Assembly: GCA_026196955.1 (NCBI GenBank)
Contig: JAPHTO010000076.1
Span: 1 to 58,888 of the forward strand
Length of the DNA: 58,888 nucleotides
From: Colwellia sp.
GTDB lineage: Bacteria; Pseudomonadota; Gammaproteobacteria; Enterobacterales; Alteromonadaceae
Direction: 5' to 3'
Shown here: positions 7,096 through 15,534 of the stretch, piece after piece
How positions within the stretch are numbered: the first letter of the stretch is position 1
Layout: each line of letters opens with the position of its first letter
The notes under the pieces: model-generated
Database searches by the model: none
Told to the model about the DNA's origin: nothing
The model's input: the letters and a program-made list of their open reading frames with translations, nothing else
Made by a program: the position numbers and the translations under genes

Positions 7096-8757
7096 CTAGT
7101 TAAGAGTAAGCGATACGCCCCTACTGAAATCATTTGCTTCTGAGGCTGCTTGGAGCTTACTGTCTTTTAGATAAATTAACTGTAAATCACCAAATGCCCC
7201 TTCTGCTGTTTTATAACCCATCTCTTGCAATGACTTTAAAACATCAACATCGATCCCTGAATAATGCTTAATTTTATTTTTTGGCCATAATTGATGATGA
7301 AATCGCGGCGAATTAACTGCCTGCGCTGCATTCATATCAAACTCTAGTGTATTAAGAATTGATTGATAAACTGAGCTGATAATCGTGGTGCCTCCAGGCG
7401 AGCCCGTCACTAACTTAACTTTTCCATCCTTAAGTAAAATGGTAGGTGACATTGAAGAGAGCATACGCTTTTTCGGTTGTATCTCATTAGCCTTACCGCC
7501 TATAGCACCAAAAACATTGGCAACACCGGATTTGGCACTAAAATCATCCATCTCATCATTTAAGATGAAACCAGCCCCTTCAACAATAACACCACTGCCA
7601 AAGGTATAATTGATTGTTGTTGTATTTGACACAGCATTACCCCATTTATCAACAATAGAAAAATGCGTGGTATCTGTGCTTTCTTTTAAACCTGGCTTAA
7701 TAGCTTTAGTTTCTGATATTTTTTTAAGAGAAATTTCTTTCGATCGATTGCTTAAGTAGTTTTGGTTGAGTAACGATTCGACAGGTACATTAACAAAGTC
7801 AGGATCACCTAAATATTCCGCTCTATCGGCAAAGACTCGTTTACCTACTTCTGAAAGTAAATGGATATAATCTTTTGAATTATGCGCATAAGTGTTATCT
7901 CCTTTAACCTGATCATACATAGTTAACCATTGCAATATTGCCACACCACCTGAGCTTGGTGGGGGTGCTGTGATCACAGTGTAGCCTCGCCATTTTCGAA
8001 GCAGTGGACTCCGCCAAACAGCGCTATAATCAGCTAAATCTGCTTTATTAATCAAACCGCCATTTTTATGCATAAACTGACTGATGATGTCAGCAGTTTT
8101 CCCTGTATAAAATCCATCTCTACCCAATTTTGATATCCGCGTTAGCGTTGCAGCAAGCTCAGGTTGCTTAAATACTTGTCCTGACTTAGCGTGAGCAAAG
8201 TAATTTGAAAAATTTACTTCTATGCCTTCTTGATTAAAACTATTTATGCGCCATTCTATGGCTTCCTGCATTTTAGCGTGCACAATATAGCCTTCTTCTG
8301 CAAACTTAATAGCAGGCGCTAACAAGACAGACCAAGGCTTAGTGCCAAACTTTTGATGTGCTTTCCACATTCCATCTACTGTGCCCGGCACTCCAGCAGA
8401 TAATATGCCGTACAAAGATAAATTAGGGATAACCTCATTATTATCATTTAGATACATATCGCGTGACGCTTTTTCTGGGGCAACTTCACGATAATCTAAA
8501 AAATTTGCAACGCCATCTTTATAAATAGTCATAAAGCCACCACCACCAATATTACCCGCTTCAGGTAACGTAACGGCCAAAACAAACTGCGCAGCTATTG
8601 CAGCATCAATGGCATTACCACCATCTTCTAAGATCTGCTGACTAACTTCGGCGCTGTAACTATCAGGCATAGCTATAGCGGCACCACCATCAGCTTCAAC
8701 TGTAGTGGTGAGAAAAAGTACACATATGGTAAAAAAGGTTATTATTTTTGTGTTCAT
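7096..8757 (-). CDS. ggt: Gamma-glutamyltransferase precursor
   Basis: A 553-residue periplasmic N-terminal nucleophile hydrolase that hydrolyses or transfers the gamma-glutamyl group of glutathione. A signal peptide (MNTKIITFFTICVLFLTTTVEA) is followed by the GGT core: GGNAIDAAIA near residue 47, LPEAGNIGGGGF near 64, and APPPSSGG near 264. Self-cleavage would occur before Thr363 in DTTHFSIVD, giving large and small subunits; the small subunit has the GSPGG oxyanion segment. Length is typical. It is monocistronic, and its start codon precedes an unrelated gene by a short gap. The later formaldehyde-glutathione genes are 40 kb away, so no direct link is implied. Confidence 0.95.
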   Translation of the reverse strand: MNTKIITFFTICVLFLTTTVEADGGAAIAMPDSYSAEVSQQILEDGGNAIDAAIAAQFVLAVTLPEAGNIGGGGFMTIYKDGVANFLDYREVAPEKASRDMYLNDNNEVIPNLSLYGILSAGVPGTVDGMWKAHQKFGTKPWSVLLAPAIKFAEEGYIVHAKMQEAIEWRINSFNQEGIEVNFSNYFAHAKSGQVFKQPELAATLTRISKLGRDGFYTGKTADIISQFMHKNGGLINKADLADYSAVWRSPLLRKWRGYTVITAPPPSSGGVAILQWLTMYDQVKGDNTYAHNSKDYIHLLSEVGKRVFADRAEYLGDPDFVNVPVESLLNQNYLSNRSKEISLKKISETKAIKPGLKESTDTTHFSIVDKWGNAVSNTTTINYTFGSGVIVEGAGFILNDEMDDFSAKSGVANVFGAIGGKANEIQPKKRMLSSMSPTILLKDGKVKLVTGSPGGTTIISSVYQSILNTLEFDMNAAQAVNSPRFHHQLWPKNKIKHYSGIDVDVLKSLQEMGYKTAEGAFGDLQLIYLKDSKLQAASEANDFSRGVSLTLN

Positions 8758-8831
8758 CGTTTATTCCTTAAGATAAGGAATTCACTGTAAATGTATTACT
8801 AGCTCTTTGCAATTTTGCATTCGGCATAAAG

Positions 8832-9227
8832 TTAGCCATGGATTTGAATTGATTGTTGATCTTTCTTGGTCATTTTACTGACGATCAACTTAAAAGAATT
8901 ATCCATCATGCGCTCTAACTCCCCTTTAGGAATTGAGCCATCCAAAATAACACTATTCCAAGAAGCTTTATGCATGTGATAACCAGGTAATATTGCAGGA
9001 AAAATATCGCGCAACATAACCGCTTCATTGACATCACATTTAAGGTTCAGCCAAAAGTTTTCACTGGCTCCCTTAAAGACACTTTCAGGCCCTAAGGCAA
9101 GTGTGGCGAACATTTTACTTTTCACTTTAAACACCTTTACATCATCACCGAAAGGGTAATACAAAGAAGTTTCAGGCTTTGAGAGTAAGTATTGCTCTAC
9201 TTGCTGTGCGTTGAGAGTGTCAGGCAT
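8832..9227 (-). CDS. MmcQ/YjbR family DNA-binding-like protein
   Basis: A 131-residue cytosolic protein of the MmcQ/YjbR fold (CyaY-like). Recognisable segments are LLSKPETSLYYPFGDDVKVFKV at the start, MFATLAL, LNLKCDV and the PGYHMHKASWNSVILDG block with the conserved His and Trp. AAGGAAG sits 4 bases before the ATG. The family is widespread and small, with a proposed nucleic-acid-binding role that is not well proven. It stands between ggt and a small basic protein and shows no clear operon partner. Confidence 0.85.
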   Translation of the reverse strand: MPDTLNAQQVEQYLLSKPETSLYYPFGDDVKVFKVKSKMFATLALGPESVFKGASENFWLNLKCDVNEAVMLRDIFPAILPGYHMHKASWNSVILDGSIPKGELERMMDNSFKLIVSKMTKKDQQSIQIHG

Positions 9228-9353
9228 TTTGCTTCCTTAATGTCGATTCAAACACTTCACGGTGAAGTCTTTCAGTTAATTTAGCTTAAAAGGTGCTGAG
9301 ATGAAATATTAATCATAATAGGCCGATCTATTATAATGAATCACTAACTATTA

Positions 9354-9671
9354 ATGAGATTTATCATTATGTGTAGTACGCCAAAGCCAAAACGCAAAAT
9401 AAAAGCCAAACTGAGCAGTAACTCTGTCGGCATTTTAGCGACCATGAGTAGTGAAAAAAGACTGAGATTTGCACAACGGGCAAATCAAGCAAGTGAGCGC
9501 CGTATTGAAGCTCAAAGGATAAAGCACAAGAAACAACGACATGTTAACAAGCTAAACACTACAGTAAGCAACAGTTCAAACCAGAAAGCTAGTAAACATG
9601 AAAAACAGTCATGGCTTTACTGGCTATTAGATGCCCCTTTTAGCAAATTCATGCGTAAACTAGTCTCTTAA
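9354..9671 (+). CDS. Small basic hypothetical protein
   Basis: A 105-residue (or 100-residue, if the second ATG at 9369 is used) Lys/Arg-rich protein that I do not recognise. It opens with MCSTPKPKRK, has a helical charged middle (SSEKRLRFAQRANQASERRIEAQRIKHKKQR) and ends with a short amphipathic segment WLYWLLDAPFSKFMRKLV. No signal peptide or known motif is visible. The codon use looks like that of its neighbours and the frame is not shadowed by a better one, so it is probably real. The ribosome site is weak for either start. Confidence 0.5.
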   Translation: MRFIIMCSTPKPKRKIKAKLSSNSVGILATMSSEKRLRFAQRANQASERRIEAQRIKHKKQRHVNKLNTTVSNSSNQKASKHEKQSWLYWLLDAPFSKFMRKLVS

Positions 9672-9701
9672 TTGAAATTGATTATATCGACTTGTTCAAG
9701 A

Positions 9702-9737
9702 GTGATGCTATCACCTGTTTTGTTGTAATAGCATCAC
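9702..9737. terminator. Inverted repeat between convergent genes
   Basis: GTGATGCTA (9702-9710) pairs with TAGCATCAC (9729-9737) over an 18-base spacer, between the small basic gene and the TonB receptor. It may serve transcription termination on either strand, but it lacks a T run. Confidence 0.35.
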
Positions 9738-9774
9738 CTAAACGATAACAGAAGATAGGGTCTGTGAATGAAGC

Positions 9775-11910
9775 TTAGAAGCTATAGGTTGCTTCAGCCC
9801 ATGCACTGACACCTTCATTGGGTAATCGTGACATCACTGGAATCTCCGTGCCTTTAACACGGTTATAACCACCTAAGTGATTTTGATAGTTTTTATCTAA
9901 CAGATTATCAACGCCAAAGCGCAAGGTTAGATCGTTATTAACATAGTATTGAGCGTCAATATTCACTACACCATAACCCGCAGTTTTTTGCTCTGTGTTG
10001 GCCGTGGAAACTTTATGCTGATTTGCTGCCATAACAAGACTAGTTTTTACCATCCAATTATCAGCGGTATAACTTAAATTTACTTGACCATTAAGTGGTG
10101 CAATGCGATATAAGTTATCATCAATATCGCGGCGTTCACCGGCAACATAGCTAATAATTGTAGAAAGTTGTATCGCATCGGTAAGGTTATAATAACCATT
10201 CATATCAACACCATAAAGTTTAGCGTCAACATTAGTGAATTTTAGTGGGTTTTCATCGCCCGACATCATATTGGCCATCATTTTAGCTGTCATATCAGCC
10301 ATTCCCATTGGCGTGCCCTGAATATAGTCATCAATTGATTGATAAAATACATGCGGTGCTACCATGAATTTTTCATCTTGATAATTTAACCCTAAATCAA
10401 GCTGGTAAGCCGTTTCTGATTTTAAGTTAATATCACCAATATAGGTGTGGCCGTCAGCTAAGCCGCCTGTTGACTCCATTGGTGTCCATAAATAGCGCTC
10501 TTGATATGAAGGCGCTCGATTTTTCAAACCAACCCCTGCTGAAAACGAAAGGTTATTTGATAATTTAGTTTGCGTATTTAGCGCGATATCAACATTATTG
10601 TCTGATACTTTGCGATTGGCATTATTAAAATCATTCTGTAGATCGCCAGCCATAATGCCCATCATATTGGGCATCATCGCCATAGATGAACTAACCTTAC
10701 CTGCATTCGCCTCAGCACGTTTAAGCCTAACACCTAATTGGACATTAGTTTGTTCAAACTGGCTTTGCCATTGTGTGAATATACCGTAGCGATTGTCTTC
10801 AACATCGTTAAAGTTAACCACTTTAAACATCATATTGTTGGGATTAGTGATCACTGAATCATGTGTTGCAAAATAGCCATCAACGCCAAAAGCAAGCTCA
10901 CCAAAACCAAACTCTTTGGTTAGTTTAACTTTAAAATCAGACGTTTCAGCTGTGGCGTTATTACGGCGATATTTAGCTGGGTTGTTATTTTCACGCATTA
11001 AAAAATTAGTCATGCCGTGATCAGCATCGATATAACCTAGTTGCCACTCTCCCTGCCAATCACTGACATTAAAAGCACCATCAAGCGTTATTCTGTGACT
11101 TTCGATATATTCAATATCCATTGGTAGTGCTGGTGTGCCTGAATCTCCTGTATCGGTATAGTGATAACTTAACCCTACTTCATTATCATCTTTGCTATAG
11201 CGAACATCACCACCTAGCTGCACTTTATCAAAGTCTGTTGGGCTAATGGTAACACCATCGCCACTTTCCATACTGTCACCTGTTTGACTATTTCCATATA
11301 GCAATACCGCAATATCACCATGGGCAATATTCGTCACCGCAGAAAGTGTTTTAGCATTGTTATTACTACGATAGCCCGCTTGAAGATCACCTGATAGTTC
11401 AGTGTCTTGATTATTCATGGTTTCAGCTTTGCGCATTTTAACTTCAACAGCACCACCTAAGGTATTAATACCCGCAGATACAGGTGCAACGCCACGATAA
11501 ACGGTCATCGAATCTACAATTAACGGCGTTGAATAACTTAACGGTGTATCCATAGCATTTGGCCCTGCGCCAATAACGGGGTGACCATCAAGCGACGCTG
11601 CTACTCTATCGCCATATAAACCACGGTATTGAGCAATACCAGTTATTGGGCCATTGCTATTAATATTCGCGCCCGGTACTGAAGTTAACCAATCAGCTAA
11701 GTCTGGTGCGCTCGTGTGCCCTTGCGCATAACCTTTCATATTGTCTAAATTATGATGGCGTTGATTGGTAATGGTAATAACTTCTAAGTCATCAATCGCA
11801 TCAGGTGCATCATCAGCGAATGCCTGCCCTGAAAAAACACCTGCTGAGGTTATGGAAGATAACAAAATTAGTTTGACAGCTATCGCTGACGGAGTAAGAA
11901 AAGCGCGCAT
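9775..11910 (-). CDS. TonB-dependent receptor, copper-receptor (OprC/NosA) type
   Basis: A 711-residue outer-membrane receptor. After a signal peptide ending in Ala-Phe-Ala comes a plug domain (LEVITITNQRHH, ADWLTSVPGANINSNG, GAVEVKMRK) and a beta-barrel that ends ...AWAEATYSF with a C-terminal Phe. The plug and barrel resemble the TonB-dependent copper receptors. Two exposed-looking methionine clusters, SSMAMMPNMMGIMAGD near residue 407 and TPMGMADMTAKMMANMMSG near 535, fit Cu(I) binding. At the place where I recall a CxxxM copper site in OprC, this protein has GPNAM, keeping the Met but not the Cys. It is monocistronic; an 8-bp direct repeat lies upstream. Copper as substrate is an inference. 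Confidence 0.8.
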   Translation of the reverse strand: MRAFLTPSAIAVKLILLSSITSAGVFSGQAFADDAPDAIDDLEVITITNQRHHNLDNMKGYAQGHTSAPDLADWLTSVPGANINSNGPITGIAQYRGLYGDRVAASLDGHPVIGAGPNAMDTPLSYSTPLIVDSMTVYRGVAPVSAGINTLGGAVEVKMRKAETMNNQDTELSGDLQAGYRSNNNAKTLSAVTNIAHGDIAVLLYGNSQTGDSMESGDGVTISPTDFDKVQLGGDVRYSKDDNEVGLSYHYTDTGDSGTPALPMDIEYIESHRITLDGAFNVSDWQGEWQLGYIDADHGMTNFLMRENNNPAKYRRNNATAETSDFKVKLTKEFGFGELAFGVDGYFATHDSVITNPNNMMFKVVNFNDVEDNRYGIFTQWQSQFEQTNVQLGVRLKRAEANAGKVSSSMAMMPNMMGIMAGDLQNDFNNANRKVSDNNVDIALNTQTKLSNNLSFSAGVGLKNRAPSYQERYLWTPMESTGGLADGHTYIGDINLKSETAYQLDLGLNYQDEKFMVAPHVFYQSIDDYIQGTPMGMADMTAKMMANMMSGDENPLKFTNVDAKLYGVDMNGYYNLTDAIQLSTIISYVAGERRDIDDNLYRIAPLNGQVNLSYTADNWMVKTSLVMAANQHKVSTANTEQKTAGYGVVNIDAQYYVNNDLTLRFGVDNLLDKNYQNHLGGYNRVKGTEIPVMSRLPNEGVSAWAEATYSF

Positions 11911-11995
11911 AATATTTCACTTTATTTGTTGGTTAACAAGTTATGGATTGCGCTTATTCTCGCGGTTTAACTTATTTAAAACAAAAGGAAACATG

Positions 11996-12013
11996 CAATA
12001 TGCGACAATATGC
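11996..12013. promoter_or_regulatory. Direct repeat upstream of the copper-type receptor
   Basis: CAATATGC occurs at 11996-12003 and again at 12006-12013, a period of 10 bases, about one helical turn. It lies 85 bases upstream of the receptor start codon and could bind a metal-responsive regulator. No known box was recognised. Confidence 0.3.
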
Positions 12014-12020
12014 CGCAGAC

Positions 12021-12062
12021 AAAAATCAGCTTGTTTGCACTAGATCAACAAAGCTGATTTTT
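12021..12062 (-). terminator. Terminator after the class D beta-lactamase gene
   Basis: AAAAATCAGCTT and AAGCTGATTTTT form a long stem around a ~18-base centre, 20 bases past the beta-lactamase stop codon. The leftward strand ends the stem in a T run, as an intrinsic terminator should. Confidence 0.75.
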
Positions 12063-12081
12063 CTCAAGGGGTTTCAGCGGG

Positions 12082-12906
12082 CTATTTAAGTACGCCTGCT
12101 CTTTTAAGATGATTTTTCGCCACGTTAATTCGCTTGGCTTTCATTTCCCCATAGCTTGGGCTATCAAAGTTAAAGGCAAAAAAGTGGACACCTTCAACAT
12201 TCTCAACAAAGCCAATATACCAGCCTAACATGCTCCCGTTGTCGACTTTACCTGCACCTGTTTTAGCAAACAGACGATAGTCTTCTGTTGTTTCAGCTAA
12301 CATTACCGTTTTTAAATTAGCGATAGCCTTCTCATGAACAGCAAATTGATTGTGATATATTTTTTGCAATAACAAGGTTTGCTCGATCGCGGATATCTTC
12401 ATGCTGCCATTTAGCCAAAAATTATCTAAACCTGATGAAATATCTTCGTTGCCATAATGCATTTTCTGCAAGTAACTAAGCATGTTTTTTTCACCGATAT
12501 CCTTGGCTAATTGACGATAAATAGCCACCATCGAATATTTAAATGCCGTCGTTAAATCATAACGAGGCAACTTCCATACTGGCGGCCACCAAGCCTGTAC
12601 TGGGTATGCTTGCTTATCATAAGTGAGTGTTTGCATAGTATCTTTTATTATTCCCAAGTCTAAGCCAATCAAACTATTGACCACTTTAAAGGTTGAAAAA
12701 GGCGATAAAGGCGTTTTAGCTCGATGCTCGTTTACACTACTTAATTTATTGTTAAAGGTGCCGTCAGCTTGCTTATATTCACTTAACAGCACAAAAGTGC
12801 ACGAATCACTGCCCTTTTGGCAAAACTCACTTTCGTCACTTGCCAGTGCAAAGTTACTGTAATAACCTAAAAAAACAGTAGCCATTAATAGTTTGATTAC
12901 TTTCAT
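12082..12906 (-). CDS. Class D (OXA-type) beta-lactamase
   Basis: A 274-residue periplasmic serine hydrolase. The ATG at 12906 is used because a signal peptide (MKVIKLLMATVFLGYYSNFALA) starts there and GGA lies 8 bases upstream. All class D motifs appear in order: Ser71-Thr-Phe-Lys74 (nucleophile and carbamylated lysine), Ser125-Met-Val127, Tyr151-Gly-Asn153 and Lys215-Thr-Gly217, plus FWLNGSMKISA near residue 163 and NSLIGLDLGI after the active serine. The WPPVW stretch near residue 107 is unlike the common acquired OXA types. The gene is flanked by ordinary chromosomal genes with no mobile element, so it looks like an intrinsic enzyme. Activity and spectrum cannot be read from the sequence. 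Confidence 0.88.
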   Translation of the reverse strand: MKVIKLLMATVFLGYYSNFALASDESEFCQKGSDSCTFVLLSEYKQADGTFNNKLSSVNEHRAKTPLSPFSTFKVVNSLIGLDLGIIKDTMQTLTYDKQAYPVQAWWPPVWKLPRYDLTTAFKYSMVAIYRQLAKDIGEKNMLSYLQKMHYGNEDISSGLDNFWLNGSMKISAIEQTLLLQKIYHNQFAVHEKAIANLKTVMLAETTEDYRLFAKTGAGKVDNGSMLGWYIGFVENVEGVHFFAFNFDSPSYGEMKAKRINVAKNHLKRAGVLK

Positions 12907-13031
12907 AAAATCATCCGCCTTGCTAATTAATCGACAGCATAATACGTTAGAAATAAGAATATACAAAATATTAAGTGACTAATACGCAGACAATGGCACA
13001 ATAGAATGGTAATTTTTTATTAGGAATATAA

Positions 13032-14288
13032 ATGAAAGCTTTTTTCATCTTAGTCTTTGTTTTACTAAGTACGAGTAGTTATGCCACCGAGCAAGCTGAG
13101 CAGCTATTTAATCAACTAAAACCGTCTCTTTATCAGATTAAATTAATAGACAAGGCCAGTGGTGAAAAATCATCTATTGGCTCGGGCTTTCAAATTAGCA
13201 GTAATGGTATTATCGCCACTAACTATCATGTTATTTCTAGCTTTGCTCTGCATCCCAAAAAATATCGTATTGAGTATTTAGACAGTCAAGGAAATAAGGG
13301 CAATTTATCTCTACAAAGTGTTGACGTTATCAATGATCTTGCCTTAGTTAGACGCGATGTAAAACAAGACATGCCATTTTTTCAGTTATCTCAAGCTGCT
13401 CCTCATAAGGGTGAGCAATTATTCTCATTAGGTAACCCGCATGATTTAGGCATGATTGTAGTGCCTGGCACTTATAATGGTTTGAAAAAAGAGTCTTTTA
13501 ATGAGCGCATTCATTTTACTGGCTCTATCAACTCAGGTATGAGCGGCGGCCCTGTTGTTAATAAAGAGGCTGAAGTTGTTGGCGTTAATGTCGCCACATC
13601 AGGCAATTCCATCGGCTTTTTAGTACCACACGATAAGCTAGTGAGTTTATACCAAGCGTTTCAAAAAGCACCACCAGAGTCTATTGAACAGCAAATGGCG
13701 CAGCAATTAACCGCCAATCAAGATAAGTTAATGACTGAAATTCTCAATAGCCCTTGGCAAAATAAACTTTTAGGGAAGCAAGGCAGTATTCCTATTATTG
13801 ATGTGCCTTTTATTCGTTGTTGGGGTGACTCAAATGCCGATAAAGCAGACGCGCTTATTTTAACCGCGGTGGCTAATTGCTCACTCGATGAAAATACATA
13901 CCTATCCTCACGTTTTTTTACTGGCTCAATGGAAATTGAATTTCGCACCATGCAAGCGAAAGAGATAGGTGCCAACAAGTTCTATCACTTATACCAACAG
14001 CAAATTTCTCGCGCACGTGCAGGTAATCGCGCCGGTAAAGACAATGTAACTGAATACCAATGTCATCATGATCTTGTTATGCCTGATAACCAAGCAATTA
14101 ACAACAAAAGTATTTTTTGTACTCGGGCCTATAAGAAATTTCCTGATTTATTTGATGTCCTCTATTTAAGTGCCTCGATTGATAGAGATAAAGAAGCGCT
14201 AGTAAGTCATTTTACTATTTCAGGTATCAATCAAGCCAACGCTCTAGCCTTTACGCGCAAGTTTATGGAGGCAGTATCATGGAAATAG
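13032..14288 (+). CDS. Secreted trypsin-like serine protease with an unknown C-terminal domain
   Basis: A 418-residue exported protein with signal peptide MKAFFILVFVLLSTSSYA. Residues ~25-210 form an S1C/trypsin-like peptidase domain with a full catalytic triad: His66 in IIATNYHVI, Asp102 in VINDLALVR and Ser171 in GSINSGMSGGPVV. There is no PDZ domain; instead ~200 residues of unknown type follow, with Cys pairs (FIRCWGD, NCSLDE, YQCHHD, IFCTRAY) that could form disulphides in the periplasm. TAGGA precedes the ATG. The next gene, for a membrane FHA protein, starts inside the last 10 bases of this one, so the two are translationally coupled and probably work together. The protease fold is secure; the substrate is unknown. 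Confidence 0.88.
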   Translation: MKAFFILVFVLLSTSSYATEQAEQLFNQLKPSLYQIKLIDKASGEKSSIGSGFQISSNGIIATNYHVISSFALHPKKYRIEYLDSQGNKGNLSLQSVDVINDLALVRRDVKQDMPFFQLSQAAPHKGEQLFSLGNPHDLGMIVVPGTYNGLKKESFNERIHFTGSINSGMSGGPVVNKEAEVVGVNVATSGNSIGFLVPHDKLVSLYQAFQKAPPESIEQQMAQQLTANQDKLMTEILNSPWQNKLLGKQGSIPIIDVPFIRCWGDSNADKADALILTAVANCSLDENTYLSSRFFTGSMEIEFRTMQAKEIGANKFYHLYQQQISRARAGNRAGKDNVTEYQCHHDLVMPDNQAINNKSIFCTRAYKKFPDLFDVLYLSASIDRDKEALVSHFTISGINQANALAFTRKFMEAVSWK

Positions 14289-15298
14289 AAAATATGGCAA
14301 TAGAGAGCCTAGATATTGACGAAGTAGCAACTGAAATTATTATCGAAGAAGTCAGCAAGGGGCATAAACTACTGCACCGTCATAAGCTAACCAAGAAACA
14401 AATACATATTGGCCGAGATTACCATAATGATATTATTTTATCAGATCCCCATATTTGCCCAAGCCATGCCTGCTTAACGTTTGTTAATGGCCAGTGGCAG
14501 ATAACAGATCATCAAACCGTTAATGGTACATTTGTTGAAAACCCTAAGCAGAAAAAACAGGATGCAAACCAACATATTGTTCAAGATGGAGACATTATAA
14601 GTTTAGGCAAAAGCCAACTACGCATTTTATTTAGCGATCATAAAGTAGCGCCCACTGTGGCGTTTAGTCCTTTTGAAAGCTTTATCGATTTGATGCGTCA
14701 CCCTGTTGCATTGTTTTTAAGCTTAACCTTATTTACCTTCATCGCCGGTGGTATTTTCTATCTCAATAAGCCCATTGAGGTTAACTTTAGTCAATTATTA
14801 GTGCCAGCTATTGGTATGGCATTAGGGTTTGCCTTATGGCCTGCTGCTGTATCCTTGGTGTCTCATCTCACTAAGCATGACGCAAGAATAATGGCACAAC
14901 TTGGCGTTTGCTTCGCCTTCTTTAACTTTATGTGGCTCAGTGATGTGCTAGAGAGCATCACCAGCTTTAATAGCGCTAGCAATTCAGTATTGCCATTATT
15001 CGCACTATTAATTTCTGTCGCATTAGCTTTTAGCTTGTTTTGGTTAAATGCTTATATTGGTTTTCACATGACAGCCAAGCGTAGGATTATTATTGCAGCG
15101 AGTATTACAACGCTACTATTTGGTGGCAGCTATGTTGTTAGCTACAGTAATAAGCCTGAATTCAATCCAAGGCCACAATATGATGCGACAATCATGATGC
15201 CAAGTTTTTTAATTGCTTCGAGTAGCAGTGTGGATGAATTTATTGAAGACACTAGCAAACTTTTTGAGCAAGCCAATAAAAAAGCTTTAGAGAAATAG
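14279..15298 (+). CDS. FHA-domain membrane protein coupled to the upstream protease
   Basis: A 339-residue protein. Residues ~30-115 are a forkhead-associated domain with the usual phosphothreonine-binding residues: IGR at 44-46, SDPHICPSHA at 55-64 and NGTF at 82-85. This is followed by about five hydrophobic segments between residues ~145 and 290 (for example VALFLSLTLFTFIAGGIFYL and LPLFALLISVALAFSLFWL) and a ~45-residue tail. The N-terminal FHA domain is then expected in the cytoplasm. A strong GGAGG site lies 7 bases before the ATG, inside the protease gene, and the genes overlap by 10 bases. The pairing suggests a link between cytoplasmic phospho-signals and a periplasmic protease. No kinase or phosphatase gene is nearby. 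Confidence 0.85.
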   Translation: MEIENMAIESLDIDEVATEIIIEEVSKGHKLLHRHKLTKKQIHIGRDYHNDIILSDPHICPSHACLTFVNGQWQITDHQTVNGTFVENPKQKKQDANQHIVQDGDIISLGKSQLRILFSDHKVAPTVAFSPFESFIDLMRHPVALFLSLTLFTFIAGGIFYLNKPIEVNFSQLLVPAIGMALGFALWPAAVSLVSHLTKHDARIMAQLGVCFAFFNFMWLSDVLESITSFNSASNSVLPLFALLISVALAFSLFWLNAYIGFHMTAKRRIIIAASITTLLFGGSYVVSYSNKPEFNPRPQYDATIMMPSFLIASSSSVDEFIEDTSKLFEQANKKALEK

Positions 15299-15530
15299 TC
15301 CTTCGACGAGCTCCCTTCGACAGGCTTCCTTCGACAAGCTCAGGACAAACGGATAAAGAATAGCCGTTCACCCTGAGTGCAAGGCACGAATAGTAGAAGT
15401 ACAACAAGATTCCTTCGACAGGCTTCCTTCGACAAGCTTCCTTCGACAAGCTCAGGACATACGGATAAAAAATAGCCGTTCATCCGAAGCTCCGTTCGCC
15501 CTGAGCGCGAAGCTGTCGAAGGGAGCTGTA
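15299..15530. repeat. Dispersed palindromic repeat block built on CCTTCGACAAGCTC units
   Basis: Two clusters of three near-identical 14-bp direct repeats lie at 15300-15341 and 15412-15453 (units CCTTCGACGAGCTC, CCTTCGACAGGCTT, CCTTCGACAAGCTC). Each cluster is followed by AGGACAnACGGATAAA-AATAGCCGTTC, a small hairpin, and the block closes with inverted partners (CCCTGAGCGC, GCTGTCGAAGGGAGC). Repeats of this kind are scattered between genes in many proteobacterial genomes and, when translated, give the familiar PELVEG/LSKG pseudo-peptides. The block sits between convergent genes, so it may also act as a bidirectional terminator. Confidence 0.85.
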
Positions 15531-15534
15531 CTTA

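Noticed and set aside
15252-15449. 65-codon open frame on the minus strand across the repeat block
   Set aside because: It translates the CCTTCGAC repeats (PELVEGSLSKG), a well-known artefact, and overlaps the end of the FHA gene.
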